Assembly: GCA_029891345.1 (NCBI GenBank)
Contig: CM056993.1
Span: 227,419,924 to 227,483,923, forward strand
Source: Dryococelus australis
Lineage: Eukaryota > Arthropoda > Insecta > Phasmatodea > Phasmatidae
Direction of reading: 5' to 3'
Length of the DNA stretch: 64,000 nucleotides
The position numbers were made by a program, and so were the translations under genes. The notes under the pieces were generated by a model that saw only the letters and a program-made list of their open reading frames with translations, did not search any database and was not told where the DNA came from. Every line of letters starts with the position of its first letter. Within the stretch, counting starts at the first letter, position 1. Shown piece after piece: positions 13,165 through 23,783 of the stretch.

Positions 13165-16100
13165 CTGAGAGGTGATGATATGGTCTTTTTCCTCCTCCTT
13201 CTCAAGACTTAATTGTGGCGTGACTTGTTTAAAAAGTATTCCTGAAGAACTTCTCCAATATGGTTTTAATTACTTTTGGCACCGCTCTAGTAGGTAAATT
13301 TACTGTTTCTCTAATATTCTCGGCGATGTGTTAACATATTTTTTAACGAGGCGCAATAAATATTTGGTCTATTATATAGTGTCGTAGTGCAGTCATCGTT
13401 GGGTGCTTGCTGCTAGCTGTTTGCTGTACGACCCAAGTTAGTCTTCTGCCATGTTTTAGCACCTGAAAACGAGTGTGGCAATCTTTGCCAGCCACACATG
13501 GTTGTGTCCACTGTCTTCACATATACGTGGAAATGACGTATCTACACCTGAAAAATATATAACACTGCAAGTATTCTATGGATGTGGTTATCGCCAATCT
13601 TCGGACATTCCAATCAATATTACATGAGCTCTAAGAATTTTCTTTAGAATGGCGATAAATATAAAAAAACATTACTAATTAATGATGTTATAACATAAAA
13701 TGTAATTTATTCTATTAATTATCTGGGGTGCACCTCAATGCCATTGGTTTCTTTCTATAATTTTTATTACAGTCATGGTAAATTTACAGTGATCTGTAAC
13801 GTACTTTTAATTATTGTTTAGTTTTGCTGTCTTAAACATTACCAACACAAGCAAGCAACTTGATGATATTAAAGTAAATTTAAAAAAAAGAGAAATTATA
13901 TATACTTGTGTGACAATACTCATAGAAACGTAAAAATAATATTTATTTATTTTCTTTATATCTGGAAACATTAAATTTGTCATTGCCACCCCCGACTAGG
14001 GTTGTATTTCGTCTTTTCATAATTTTCTTTATATTAACCTATAAGAACTCTGTTAGAGAAACTGAAGTGTCGACAATGTGTATAATAACCGCATAGTTTT
14101 TTAATATGATAATTGACCGCATGGGTAATTGATTGCGTGTTTGTGACTCGGCCCTAAGATATTTAACTCCTTTAACAAAACGCAGGCAGGTACAACTAGA
14201 TCCACTGCTTACATTCACCATCTTTGGTCTTGCAGGTTATGTTTTTTGTTGAGATCCAGTGGACCGCCGATACATGATCTGTAATGGCGAGGGTGGTGGT
14301 TCAGTGGTCGCATGGGAGTTCCGCAATACCGAGAGTCCATGTTGTGCATACTCCAACTTGCCGTTTTAACATACCATTATAACGAATTTAACTTAATAAA
14401 TGGAACAAAATGTACGTCGTGTACGCAACAGAACTTCCATATAAAAATCATGTTTTGATAATAAAATGTGTTAATATGCACTACAATTACTTCACAGTGT
14501 TACTGAAAAAAAATGTATAATAAGAAGTGACAGCGGTCTAAAATGTCAGATGAGAGCGTGTGATGTGAAACAGTTTCGTTGGTGCGAGAAACTGATCGCT
14601 TCTTAAATATTTCCATATTAGAGTTTTAAATGCGACATATATGTACTCCCACACGCAATGTGTAGATAATGTTCTTCAGTGGAAAATTATAAATGATATT
14701 CAATCAGAAATAAGAAAATATATGAGACCGGAGTCAACTTAGAGAATATTTAAATAATTTTACAACAATAATTTTACTCTGTTTGAAAACCAGCTTGTCT
14801 AATTAAAACTAAACAGCAATTATTGTTTTAAAAATTATTAGCCAGCTCCTAAAACACGATTTCTTAAACAGTAATTTAATAAAATGATAAATGAGAGTAA
14901 AATGCGAGGACATTGCTTCCTAATTCGTAGACATTGTACAACAGCACTCCGAACTCATTCTGCCTCGTGATGACTGATCTGAAGAGCAAGTTATAGTTCC
15001 GCATGTTATTAAAATTGAAAATTATTACGATACATTTAATATCATTGGCATGTGACAGTGTATTTGTAACAATTATGACTATGTAAAAATGCCCACCTCT
15101 GTTTGCTAAAACGTTCTGAAGTAAGACATACAGTAGACTTCCAGCACCGTGATAATCAATATGCTTATAGTGACTTGAAGTGCAGCCATGATAACTTATC
15201 TAAGTTTAAGTAATTTCAGCAGTAAACTTTATGCGTGTGTACCGTATGCATATAAACAGTTATTGTGTCAACAAGTTGAATGATCAGTGACTAATGGTTG
15301 AAACACATTTACACAAAATGTTTATCCAAATGTGTAAATAGTTTAATATTGCTTGGATTAAGTGTAAAATTAACGCTGCAATGTTTTCACTTACACTGAA
15401 TCAAACTGCAGACGTCAGTACACAGGTTTGAACAACAACCATAATTTCTTCAATTATCAAATGTAAAAAAAAATATGTGAATTGAAATAACTGCAGTAGC
15501 GCGACATATCATTCATTAACAGAAACGAAAATTTGGACATGACAGAAAAAACCAAGAACTAAAGCAAATGTGTCAATGAAAGTGTCTAAGCAAACACAAT
15601 TGCGTGAACAATTAAATTTAGTTGACAAACTAGAAAGAAAATAAAGTACAGGACATTTAGATTGAATAACATGGTGCATAAGCCTACTCATATAACCAAA
15701 ACATTATATTGAAGCAGAGAGGACGAGATAAAATTTTAAATATTGGACTAAATACCGGAAGTTACTTATTTATAGGATCGTATCAATTGATCAATTAATT
15801 AATGTTTAAGTTATCCTAATTCTTTAACTTTTTCTACTTGCATTTTACAATTAATGAATGTATTTAAATGAACGACAAAGGTAATGCATCATGGGCTCGA
15901 TAAATAATATGGCTGTAGTATTAATAAAAATATATTTAGTGATTGTTCGTTGCAGTCTGACAGATTGTGTTTGTATTTGAAGTTGCATGAACTGCCGAAC
16001 AGCACTGCAGTACGATTTCCAGTGTGCAGTCGCATGCGAGATAGCCAAGTCACTCGGTTACAACCACTCGGCTGCCATTCCGAGCGCTCAATTCGCGCGG

Positions 16101-16189
16101 AAGCCGGCTCGAGTGCTTCCATCATACCGAAACGGTGTCACGTTCGGCAAAACAACTCTCGACTAACAACTCGCATGCGACTTGAAACA
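13163..16189. other. Gene-free stretch
   Basis: AT-rich with no recognisable coding sequence, apart from a possible SINE head near 14285. A GC-richer patch at about 16020-16200 precedes the degenerate repeat that follows. Confidence 0.5.
14285..14345 (+). repeat. Possible SINE head (A-box only)
   Basis: TGGTTCAGTGG at 14297-14307 fits the pol III A-box pattern TRGYNNARNNG. A B-box is only weakly suggested by CCGAGAGTCC about 25 bases downstream. No SINE body was matched elsewhere in the window. Confidence 0.25.
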
Positions 16190-16590
16190 GCCGCATAAAT
16201 CCCCTTAGCGAGACTACGTCCTGCCTACTGTAACTGCCTCCTGCCGAGGCTGATTCCTACCGAATAACTCCTTACGAGACTATATTCAGTCGACTGACTC
16301 ATATAGACTGACTCTTGCAGACTGACACCTGCCTTGTGTCTTCTGCCAAGACTGACTCCTGCAGAATCATTCCTGCCGACTTACTCTGGCAAACTAACTC
16401 CTGCCGACATATTATTCCTAACTGTCTTCTGCCGAGACTGGCTCCAGCCAATAGGGATTCCTGCACACTGTCTCCTGTTGACTGAACCCTTCCGAGTCTA
16501 GCTCCTGCAGACTGAATCCTGTAGACTTCCTCCTGTCAACTGACTCCTACTGGGACTGACCCTTGCCAACTGACTCCTGCCGAGGCTGAT
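16190..16590. repeat. Degenerate ~20-bp tandem repeat
   Basis: The phrase ACTGACTCCTGCCGAG and variants (GACTGGCTCCAGCC, ACTGAATCCTGTAGACT and similar) recur at roughly 15-25 bp spacing through 400 bp. Units are strongly diverged and of unequal length. Confidence 0.7.
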
Positions 16591-16815
16591 TTTTTTTCGT
16601 AATCAGCCAAATGGCAGACACACATTCTTTTCACCTTCCCTTCCCCCCTATATTTTTTATATCCTTTCTGGGAATTGCAGGGATATATGTATTTCCTGTA
16701 GCTTAACATTGTGTTATCTATATTATAACTCTCCATTCTTGGGCTATTTCGGCCACATAACTTTTAATAATATTTTATTCTTATTATATTATATGATATT
16801 TCCGTTGACTGTCAG

Positions 16816-17030
16816 CCTGCATGACAGCTTGTATGGATGGTTCTAGGGAGGATTTGGCCCCACTGCTGGCCGTTTTTATGGACGTTTTAGTAACTGGTCT
16901 GTGCAATGTTCGATGGAAGGTTTCCTACAAGGTAGAATTTTAGCCAATCAGACAGAGGGCGTTAGTGTGATTTTCTTTATTTTATTTTGAGAAAGAATAT
17001 TAAACTATTAAAAAACAAATAATAGTCAAC
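16816..17030 (+). repeat. Dispersed repeat family C, copy 1
   Basis: About 210 bp is close to 90% identical by eye to 38508-38715, starting GCATGACAGCTTGTATGGAT and running through TTTATTTTATTTTGAGAAAG. No long ORF, terminal inverted repeat or target duplication could be defined. It could be the end of a larger element. Confidence 0.8.
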
Positions 17031-17399
17031 AAACGATAAGTTATTGATAACTATAACTAATATACTTCCCTCAAAATAGGTGCAATTAATTTTAAAATAA
17101 TTTCTTAAAATCTGAGTAGGTAGGAATGACTTTACTCCTCTTATAAAGCAATAACTTTAAAAATGAAGCCAGAAACATATGCAACAGAAGTGAGAAAATT
17201 TTAAATATACGTATGCCTTACCCAGGATTTGAACACAGAAAACCTCGTACAATAAAATAACATGCAAGCCATGCATTACGGAGGTCGTTTTGGAGCATCA
17301 ACTTCAAATTTAAATGGTCTTTTGTTTCGAATTATAGCGTTTGCTAACTTAAAATATTATACAAGGCCTTTCTTTAAAAAAATAGTGACTGACTCACAT
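17031..17399. other. Gene-free AT-rich stretch
   Basis: Nothing recognised. Confidence 0.5.
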
Positions 17400-19215
17400 A
17401 AATCTTTTAAGTTTATGCGGCCAACCATAGTGCTACTTGTGTGAAGAATGTGATGGAAATCGGTTGTTTTTCCTTGACATGTGACATAAAAACTTAATTT
17501 TCATATTTGACGCTATCATACAAAACTACCAGAAAATGAGGCTCTATATACGATGCTTCTAATGTATGCTTTCTACATATAAATTTTGATTAAATTTGGT
17601 TAAATTCTGTAAATTGTTTTATGACCCATTTAAATCATGAAAGTTTTCTTGGTCTGTTGTACCATTTCTGATGTGCACAATCTGGTACGCATTTATTTGA
17701 AATGTTACAGTGTAATATTTGGTAGGAATCAGTGGATTCGTTCTCGAGTCAAGACATAAAATTCCATAATTTTCATGTGGCGATCTTCATAAATTGAGGA
17801 CCAAGAAAGTAATGTAGTGGCACTCTTGATGATTGTATACTGCCAATATACCAAGTTAAGTTAAAATAGATTGCATAGTTCGTAGATATTGCCATCAGAA
17901 CTAAAATGATTTTATAGCCGCCATTCTGAAAATATGTGTACCTTTCTTAAAACATATATATATATAAATATATATATATAAATATATATATATATGTTAA
18001 TATGGACTACCCCAGTACAACATCTTTGCCAAATTTTGTAAGAATGTATTGATTGCTTCCCAAGATACGAACAAAATAATAATTATTATTGTTAGAGCTA
18101 TCTTACAAAATGGCACAGAAACAAGTCTCTGAATATACGAATTTGATGGTTGTAATAGGTACTGCTTGCATACAAAGTTAAGTTGGAATTTGTTTCATTA
18201 ATAAAATATACTGAGCTAAAATATTTATAAAGTCATTATTTAGAAAATAGTTGCCTGACCAAAATAAAACATACCAATTTACACTACTTGCTGCAATACT
18301 ATTTGTTTGCACATTTGGAAGGGATCTGTCAATTGTTTCCCCAGGTATGAAAAAGAAAAGCTTAATTTACTCGCATAGCACTACCTTACAAAATGGTGGA
18401 CAAAGATGCTCTACGTAGATACAGTTGATAGTTGTAATATCTACTGTCAACACACAAAGTTCAGTTGGAATTGATTACATGATTTCGACTTGTAGCATTC
18501 TAAGCTAAAAATTGCTGTTTTGCCACCATTTTGAAAATAAGTGCCTGTGATGCTCAAAACATATCACTTAACATCATCTGCATCAGTACTACTTATTTTG
18601 CCAAATTTGGTTGTAATAGGTAAATTATTTACCGAGTAATGACCTAATAAATGTATTTATTCGTGTGCTGCTATCTTTCAAAACGGCCTACAATAGAAAT
18701 TATTTGTGGTTATATATAATGCTTTCAACTCTCAGTATACAAAATTTGGTGGAAATAGGTTTAATGGTATGGCAGATACACTAAATAAACTTAAAACAGT
18801 AGTATAGCCGCCATTTTGAAAATAAGTAAGTGATCATCATCAATGACTTACATTTAAATGGTCTACCATAGTAATACTTAAATTCCCATTTGGGTGAGAA
18901 TTGGTTTAATAGATTTTAAAATATAATGTAAAATATGTATTTTTTTATAAGTGCTATGTTACAAAATGGCGGACCAACAACCATATCCGTCTCAAAGTTT
19001 AATTCTTACACAATGTTCTGCTAGCATACAAGATTTGTTTTAAATCGTTTAAATGGTAGCCAAAATACGTCATATCAACCTAAATCTTCACATGTCCGCC
19101 AATTTAAAAGTAAGTTCGCGACGTGGTTAAAATTTATAAAAGTCAGGTGTTCTTATTTAGTATTATATATTTACAAATTTTGGTGAAATTAGGTTTAAAA
19201 CCGTTCAAAAATCGA
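17400..19215 (+). repeat. ~285-bp tandem repeat, about 6 degenerate units
   Basis: Two landmarks recur at near-constant spacing. TTACAAAATGGCGGACCAAC-like sequence occurs near 18103, 18389, 18675 and 18957. CCGCCATTTTGAAAATAAGT-like sequence occurs near 17917, 18236, 18525, 18807 and 19094. Between them lies a phrase like CAAAATTTGGTGGAAATAGG. Units are perhaps 65-75% alike, so the array is old. The last unit ends shortly before the MITE at 19263. Confidence 0.8.
17946..17996. repeat. (AT)-rich microsatellite
   Basis: Interrupted AT dinucleotides with AAATATATATA interruptions, lying inside the 285-bp array. Confidence 0.85.
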
Positions 19216-19262
19216 AAGGGGACACACCCACACCTAGACACACCTATACATACACACATATA

Positions 19263-19565
19263 AAGGCTGTTCACGGTAAAGTGAGCACGTTTGAAATCAA
19301 CATTAAAGTCACTGCCCTTGCTTGCATATATTATAATGGGCGCACTGAGTGACATACGCTGTGCAAACTTGGTAACGATGGATGGAAAATAATTCCATAC
19401 CTACACGTCAAATTAAAAGCGTAAGGTAACCATTTGTGATTACTTTAATTATATTTTTGGTTTTGTGATTTTTTAAAATGTTTCTAAGCTTTAAAAAAGA
19501 GTCGATTTTTGAAATATTTACTTTTGTAATATTTTCACAGTTCTTACTTCCGCGGCAACAAGTAT
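19263..19565 (+). repeat. MITE family A (long form), 3' half missing
   Basis: The left end AGGCTGTTCACGGTAAAGTG is nearly consensus. The interior matches the copy at 30323, including the GAGTGACATACGC, AACTTGGTAACGATGGA and GTAACCATTTGTGA blocks, until about 19565, where similarity ends. The right terminal repeat is missing. Confidence 0.8.
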
Positions 19566-20406
19566 CGTTGTCTAGGTTATTCCAAAGAACTCTCTATAAC
19601 TGAGTGCATGCAGGCTCGTGTAGCAGGTCTCGTAGAAGAGTCTTTCCGAGCCTGTACGGGATATTTGTTCGTAGCATACGGACTTAAGATACAAGGCCCG
19701 TTCCCAGAGGTTAAGCCCCTGTCATACTGTCAAATTTTCGCCTTAAACTATATTTGACAATACTATTTTAAGACAAAATACGGCAATAAAATTTTTCCTT
19801 CCAACAAATTTAACAAATAATATTGAATGTGTTTGTAGATGTGTCACACTGGCAAATGTTTTTAATGGGAAAATCAAATTTTAATTATTATATTTAATAT
19901 TTTTTAGAGAGATATTGCTTTCGTTTTTCCATGGAATCCATTTCACGAAGAAATGTAAGAAATGTTGTCATTAATTTTCGCTTCTTTACTAAATTCAAAT
20001 GTTATTTTTTCGAAGAACTTTCCTGCACAGCAAAATTTAATGCCTTTGAGTTTGTAATATTATGTGCAGTATTCAGTTAAAATAGTATTCCAGCCCAGAG
20101 AACATATACATCAATTAATTATCCTCATAACGTGCTTTGTTTCCAACAATTCTTCATTATTTTAAAGTTTCTTGACGTCTATTTCTTCGTGCCCATCAGA
20201 CATCAAATAAATTTTAGAACGAGTCCAATATTCAAATGTTTAATGGAAACTGAAGCCATTCGACTTTATCACACTATTATACGAGCGTATATGACGCTTC
20301 GATGTCATCGTAACTGTCCGACTTTGTTTGAGCAAACTTATTGGAAGCAGTTCGACGGAACTATCTGACAGTGTGGCAGGGCCTTTAGTGCAGTGATTCA
20401 GAGAAT
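19566..20406. other. Gene-free stretch
   Basis: Short ORFs on both strands at 20132-20425 overlap each other and show no domain. A weak resemblance between about 19600-19665 and 37740-37800 was noted but not resolved. Confidence 0.45.
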
Positions 20407-20775
20407 GGTACACCAGAGGTGCCAATTCTAGTTTCGGAAATCCGCCGAATTAATCCGTTAGATTCCCGCCAAATATTAAAAGTAAACGAAATTTATTACA
20501 AACAATTATTTAAAAGTGAAACGCTTTATAGATGTTAATATTTAAAGCAGAAAAGTAGTTTTATCATAATAATAATAAAGTTTATATATTTTTACTCTAC
20601 TTCAGTGACAAATTTGGAACATTTGTTTTAACTTTGACATGCAAGATTCCGATTTCTGAAACCGTATTGTAATCCGGTAAAAGTTCCCCTGCCAGATAAA
20701 ATGAATATTTCCCCGCTAAAGGTTTTTAGTTCCGCCAAATTTAGCGGAAAGTCCGCTAAATAGACAACACTACGG
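20407..20775. repeat. Possible small element with weak inverted ends
   Basis: The left side has CGGAAATCCGCC followed by CCCGCCAAATATT. The right side has CCGCCAAATTTAGCGGAAAG and GTCCGCTAAAT in inverted arrangement, about 370 bp apart. The ends are too diverged to define a target duplication. Confidence 0.35.
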
Positions 20776-21099
20776 CACGCCATTTCGTGTCTGTATACTC
20801 GTCTACTCTGTAGCCGCTCGCGCCAGATGAGAGCTGTGATCCGGGAGCGCACGCGCCTGCCGGCAGGTGCTGCAACTAGCAGTCCGCGGAGGGGAAGTGG
20901 AGAAGCGAGCGGAGGGGAAGTGCGCAGCCAGCTCTACCCGCCGCCGGCCAGACTCAGCAGTACAGTTTGAAAAGGCTGGCTGGGTGGAGCGCTTAGCGCG
21001 TCCACCTGTCTCGCACGCGAACTACGCTGTATTCGTGCGTAGCAGACGACTTAGCTTGCAGTGCGTGAGCGATACAACTGCCCACGGAGGCTGGCTGGC

Positions 21100-21141
21100 A
21101 TGTTGGTCGGTGCGTGTGAAGTGCGTGTACGAGCTGACTGA
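21100..21141 (+). promoter_or_regulatory. Upstream ORF 1 of Arl4, 13 codons
   Basis: The ATG at 21100 opens 13 codons (MLVGACEVRVRAD) and ends at TGA 21139-21141, before the main start. It matters only if the mature leader includes this segment, which the sequence cannot show. Confidence 0.4.
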
Positions 21142-21202
21142 CGACGGCGGCGGCAGTGCAGGTGTAATTGTCTCAGTGGCTGCGCGAAGTGGATCGTGGG
21201 TC

Positions 21203-21229
21203 ATGCGTGCGGCAATGGCCGGCTGTTGA
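21203..21229 (+). promoter_or_regulatory. Upstream ORF 2 of Arl4, 8 codons, in frame with the main ORF
   Basis: The ATG at 21203 encodes MRAAMAGC and stops at TGA 21227-21229, six bases before the main ATG at 21236 and in the same frame. A second in-frame ATG at 21215 has G at -3 and G at +4, a favourable context. The placement would allow termination-reinitiation control of the main ORF. That is inference. Confidence 0.45.
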
Positions 21230-21235
21230 GGCGTG

Positions 21236-21850
21236 ATGGGAGCGAACATGGGCAAGAACTCGTCGCTGCTGGACGCTTTGCCGTCGGCGCAGGGCACCCT
21301 GCACGTTGTCATGCTGGGGCTGGACAGCGCGGGCAAGACGACGGCGCTGTACCGCCTCAAGTTCGACCAGTACCTCAACACGGTGCCGACCATCGGCTTC
21401 AACTGCGAGAAGGTGAGGGGCGCGCTGGGGCGGGCCAAGGGGGTGAACTTCCTCGTGTGGGATGTGGGCGGACAGGAGAAACTTAGGCCTCTCTGGAAGA
21501 GCTACACGCGCTGCACGGACGGCATCGTGTTCGTGCTGGACAGTGTGGACACAGAACGCATGGAGGAGGCCAAGATGGAGTTGGCCCGCACTGCCAAGTC
21601 CCCAGACAACGCCGGCGTGCCCATCCTGGTGCTGGCCAACAAGCAGGACCTGCCTGGAGCCCGGGAACCCCGCGAGCTGGAGAAGCTGCTGGGGCTGGCG
21701 GAGCTGGGGGCAGGCACAACGCACATGTGGCACGTGCAACCTGCCTGCGCCATCACTGGCGACGGCCTGCACGAAGGACTCGAGCAGCTCTACGAGATGA
21801 TCCTCAAGAGGCGCAAGCTAGCCAAACAGTGCAAGGCCAAGAAGAGGTAG
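21236..21850 (+). CDS. Arl4: Arl4-type ADP-ribosylation-factor-like small GTPase
   Basis: This 204-residue single-exon protein belongs to the Arf/Arl family, subgroup Arl4. It has the P-loop GLDSAGKTT near residues 29-37, a switch I region with [28 protein letters not shown] for switch II, NKQD for guanine recognition, and CAITGDG as the G5 loop. The C-terminus is strongly basic ([14 protein letters not shown]), typical of Arl4, where it supports plasma-membrane and nuclear targeting. Vertebrate Arl4 proteins bind GTP, sit at the plasma membrane and recruit cytohesin Arf exchange factors; that role is inferred here. Two starts are possible. ATG 21236 gives MGANMG, and ATG 21248 gives MGKN and a 200-residue protein; both leave Gly at position 2 for N-myristoylation. 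A TGA at 21227 closes the frame upstream. The second start has AAC before ATGG, a better context, and the length of human ARL4A. The GC-rich codons contrast with the AT-rich surroundings, as expected for a gene in a CpG-rich island. Confidence 0.96.
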   Translation: MGANMGKNSSLLDALPSAQGTLHVVMLGLDSAGKTTALYRLKFDQYLNTVPTIGFNCEKVRGALGRAKGVNFLVWDVGGQEKLRPLWKSYTRCTDGIVFVLDSVDTERMEEAKMELARTAKSPDNAGVPILVLANKQDLPGAREPRELEKLLGLAELGAGTTHMWHVQPACAITGDGLHEGLEQLYEMILKRRKLAKQCKAKKR

Positions 21851-23140
21851 TAGTCGCCTCGCTATTACACACTGCGTCTTCCCTCGCCATGACGACGTCA
21901 ACACTGCGGCACCTCCCACTTGACACAGTCACCTCCGCACCTGCCAACAACCTACACTCCACTACACCCCACCTTCTGTGTCGTAACTAGATAGATGCTA
22001 AGGCGGGGTTAGACTATTCCCAGGCGCACGGGATTTGCTCCTGGGATCATTTTTGAAGAATCGATTTGAGACCTCTTTCTGATCGAATAAGTATAGCCCT
22101 CTAAGTTCAATACTTCCACACTCGCCAGTGAGTGGCGCTGAATACGTCCGCTGACCGGCCTCTGGCGGTTATTGATCACCCCGTGTAGTTACGCCACTGA
22201 TGTCGTTCATTGGCCGAGGCTGCAGTTGTGCCCCACGCCAGGTAGCATAGCACGCGATTATGGTCCTAGTTTCTTTGCACGTTGGATATTGGCTGAAACT
22301 CGTCCCAGCCGTGTCTTACAAACTTTGATCCAATTGGAAGGATTGTCGTGGGATTTCAGTCTAGTTTGTTGTCAGATGAAACCGCTGAATGTCTTGATAT
22401 TTTTTAATGACTCATAACTACACAATTTCACAGTACACAATTTCATGGGCCGCCATTCGTCACCAACGTTTCTGTATATCTTGCATTCTTCCTTCGTAGA
22501 TCACCACTCGAGTGTAGCAAGACATTTCGTGAAAGAATATCTTTATCATGATCATGCATGTTGCGTGCAAAGTCGCGCCGAACATTCATATTCGCATTCT
22601 TATCACTTCCAGGTCTGTTTCCATCGCTCTACATAATAGCTAACGTTTCACACACGTTCGGTTGAAACAATTAATTTACCGCGATATCTGTAAATTATTT
22701 AATTCTGAAACATGCGCTAGTTTAACAAGGCGACGAGAAAGCAAGACTGGGTTTACGAAAGAAAAACTAACTACTTTTTTTATTCCCCCATCAAGATTAA
22801 ACTACCACCCTGCAATAAGTGTGTTAGCGCAAGCAATTGACATGTCCAAACATATGTGGCCGAGTTCGGACTCGAACTAGTGACCTGTGCTGCTACGAGG
22901 AAGATCACCGTTCGCATCGCGTTCTTGTAGCCATTTCACTGGTTACAGCAGTTGGGTGACGTGACTGCAGCAGGTTAGATGAGTGGAATAGCGTATAAGT
23001 ATCACTGTATATATGTACTAAGTTACTCATTTGTTGACTCTTGTGTCATTGGGTTGGTTGTCGTTCGTCCATCTTGTCTGAGTCACTGTAATGTTGATAA
23101 CCTATTACAGAACTGTCCGAGACAGCAATGGAATAGCATC
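21851..23140. other. 3' flank of Arl4 and gene-free stretch
   Basis: The 3' UTR must begin at 21851. No AATAAA was seen in the first kilobase. An ATTAAA lies at 22796-22801, but nothing confirms its use. Small ORFs here (63-87 codons) have no recognisable domain. Confidence 0.5.
22858..22955 (-). repeat. Possible tRNA-derived SINE fragment
   Basis: On the minus strand AGTTCGAGTCC matches the pol III B-box (GGTTCGANTCC) at 10 of 11 positions and follows tRNA-like sequence by the usual distance. An A-box is only weakly present, so this could also be a decayed tRNA pseudogene. Confidence 0.4.
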
Positions 23141-23783
23141 ACTGTATGTTGGTAGTAAAGTGAGCACTTCTGTCATCAAACTTTCAAAAAAAGATTACTG
23201 GCCGTTAACTGCGTAGCTGTATATTACTAAATACGCTGACATGCAGACGCCTAGTAAGTGGGCAGCGATTTAAGGCCCACGTCTTTGCGTATTGTGATTG
23301 AAATGTTAAAAATTATGGAAAATTAAGTTACTATTTTTTATTATACATATAAGAGCACGAAATAGCATATTAGTATCACATTTAGGCCAACTTCAAATTG
23401 GCCATTTTAGGTATTGTAGTATTAAGTAACGTTCAATTCAGCCGCAGTCACTTGTTCAATGATAGATGCCATTTGATAATTCAGTATTTTAGTAAGTTTC
23501 GGTATATACTTAAAACAAAATACTTACTAAAATACCAACTACGTCATTTTCGTCACTAATTTGGGTGACGTAACCTTTTAGTAATTTAAAAGTGTTAATT
23601 CTAACACGGTATTAGGTTCTTATCGATTTAACACTTTCACTTAACTGGCGCGTGAATGAAGTGACGAGACTCGAGCCAATGTGCATTGTAAATATATGGC
23701 GGAAGTATACACAATGAGGTGATAAGTACTTAGTTATTAAACAGGGCTGTCAAAAGTGTTCACTTTACCGCGAACATACTATA
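23141..23783 (+). repeat. MITE family A (long form) with internal insert
   Basis: The left end ends in AGTAAAGTGAGCACTT, and the right end is GTGTTCACTTTACCGCGAAC followed by ATACTA. The outer ~90 bp on the left and ~190 bp on the right match the copy at 30323. The middle is about 250 bp longer than in that copy and contains a perfect 14-bp inverted repeat (23484-23497 and 23522-23535, GTATTTTAGTAAGT). Confidence 0.7.

Larger units (their letters stand above)
20776..21235 (+). promoter_or_regulatory. GC-rich 5' region of the Arl4-type gene
   Basis: From about 20815 composition changes abruptly from AT-rich to GC- and CpG-rich and stays so through the coding region to 21850. No TATA box is obvious. 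This is the likely promoter plus 5' UTR, with the transcription start not determinable. Two short upstream ORFs lie in it (21100-21141 and 21203-21229). Pale ORFs running across it on either strand are products of the GC-rich composition. Confidence 0.6.

Noticed and set aside
21022..21772. Minus-strand and out-of-frame ORFs (up to 199 codons) over the Arl4 gene
   Set aside because: Shadows of GC-rich coding sequence; only the plus-strand Arl4 frame has family motifs.
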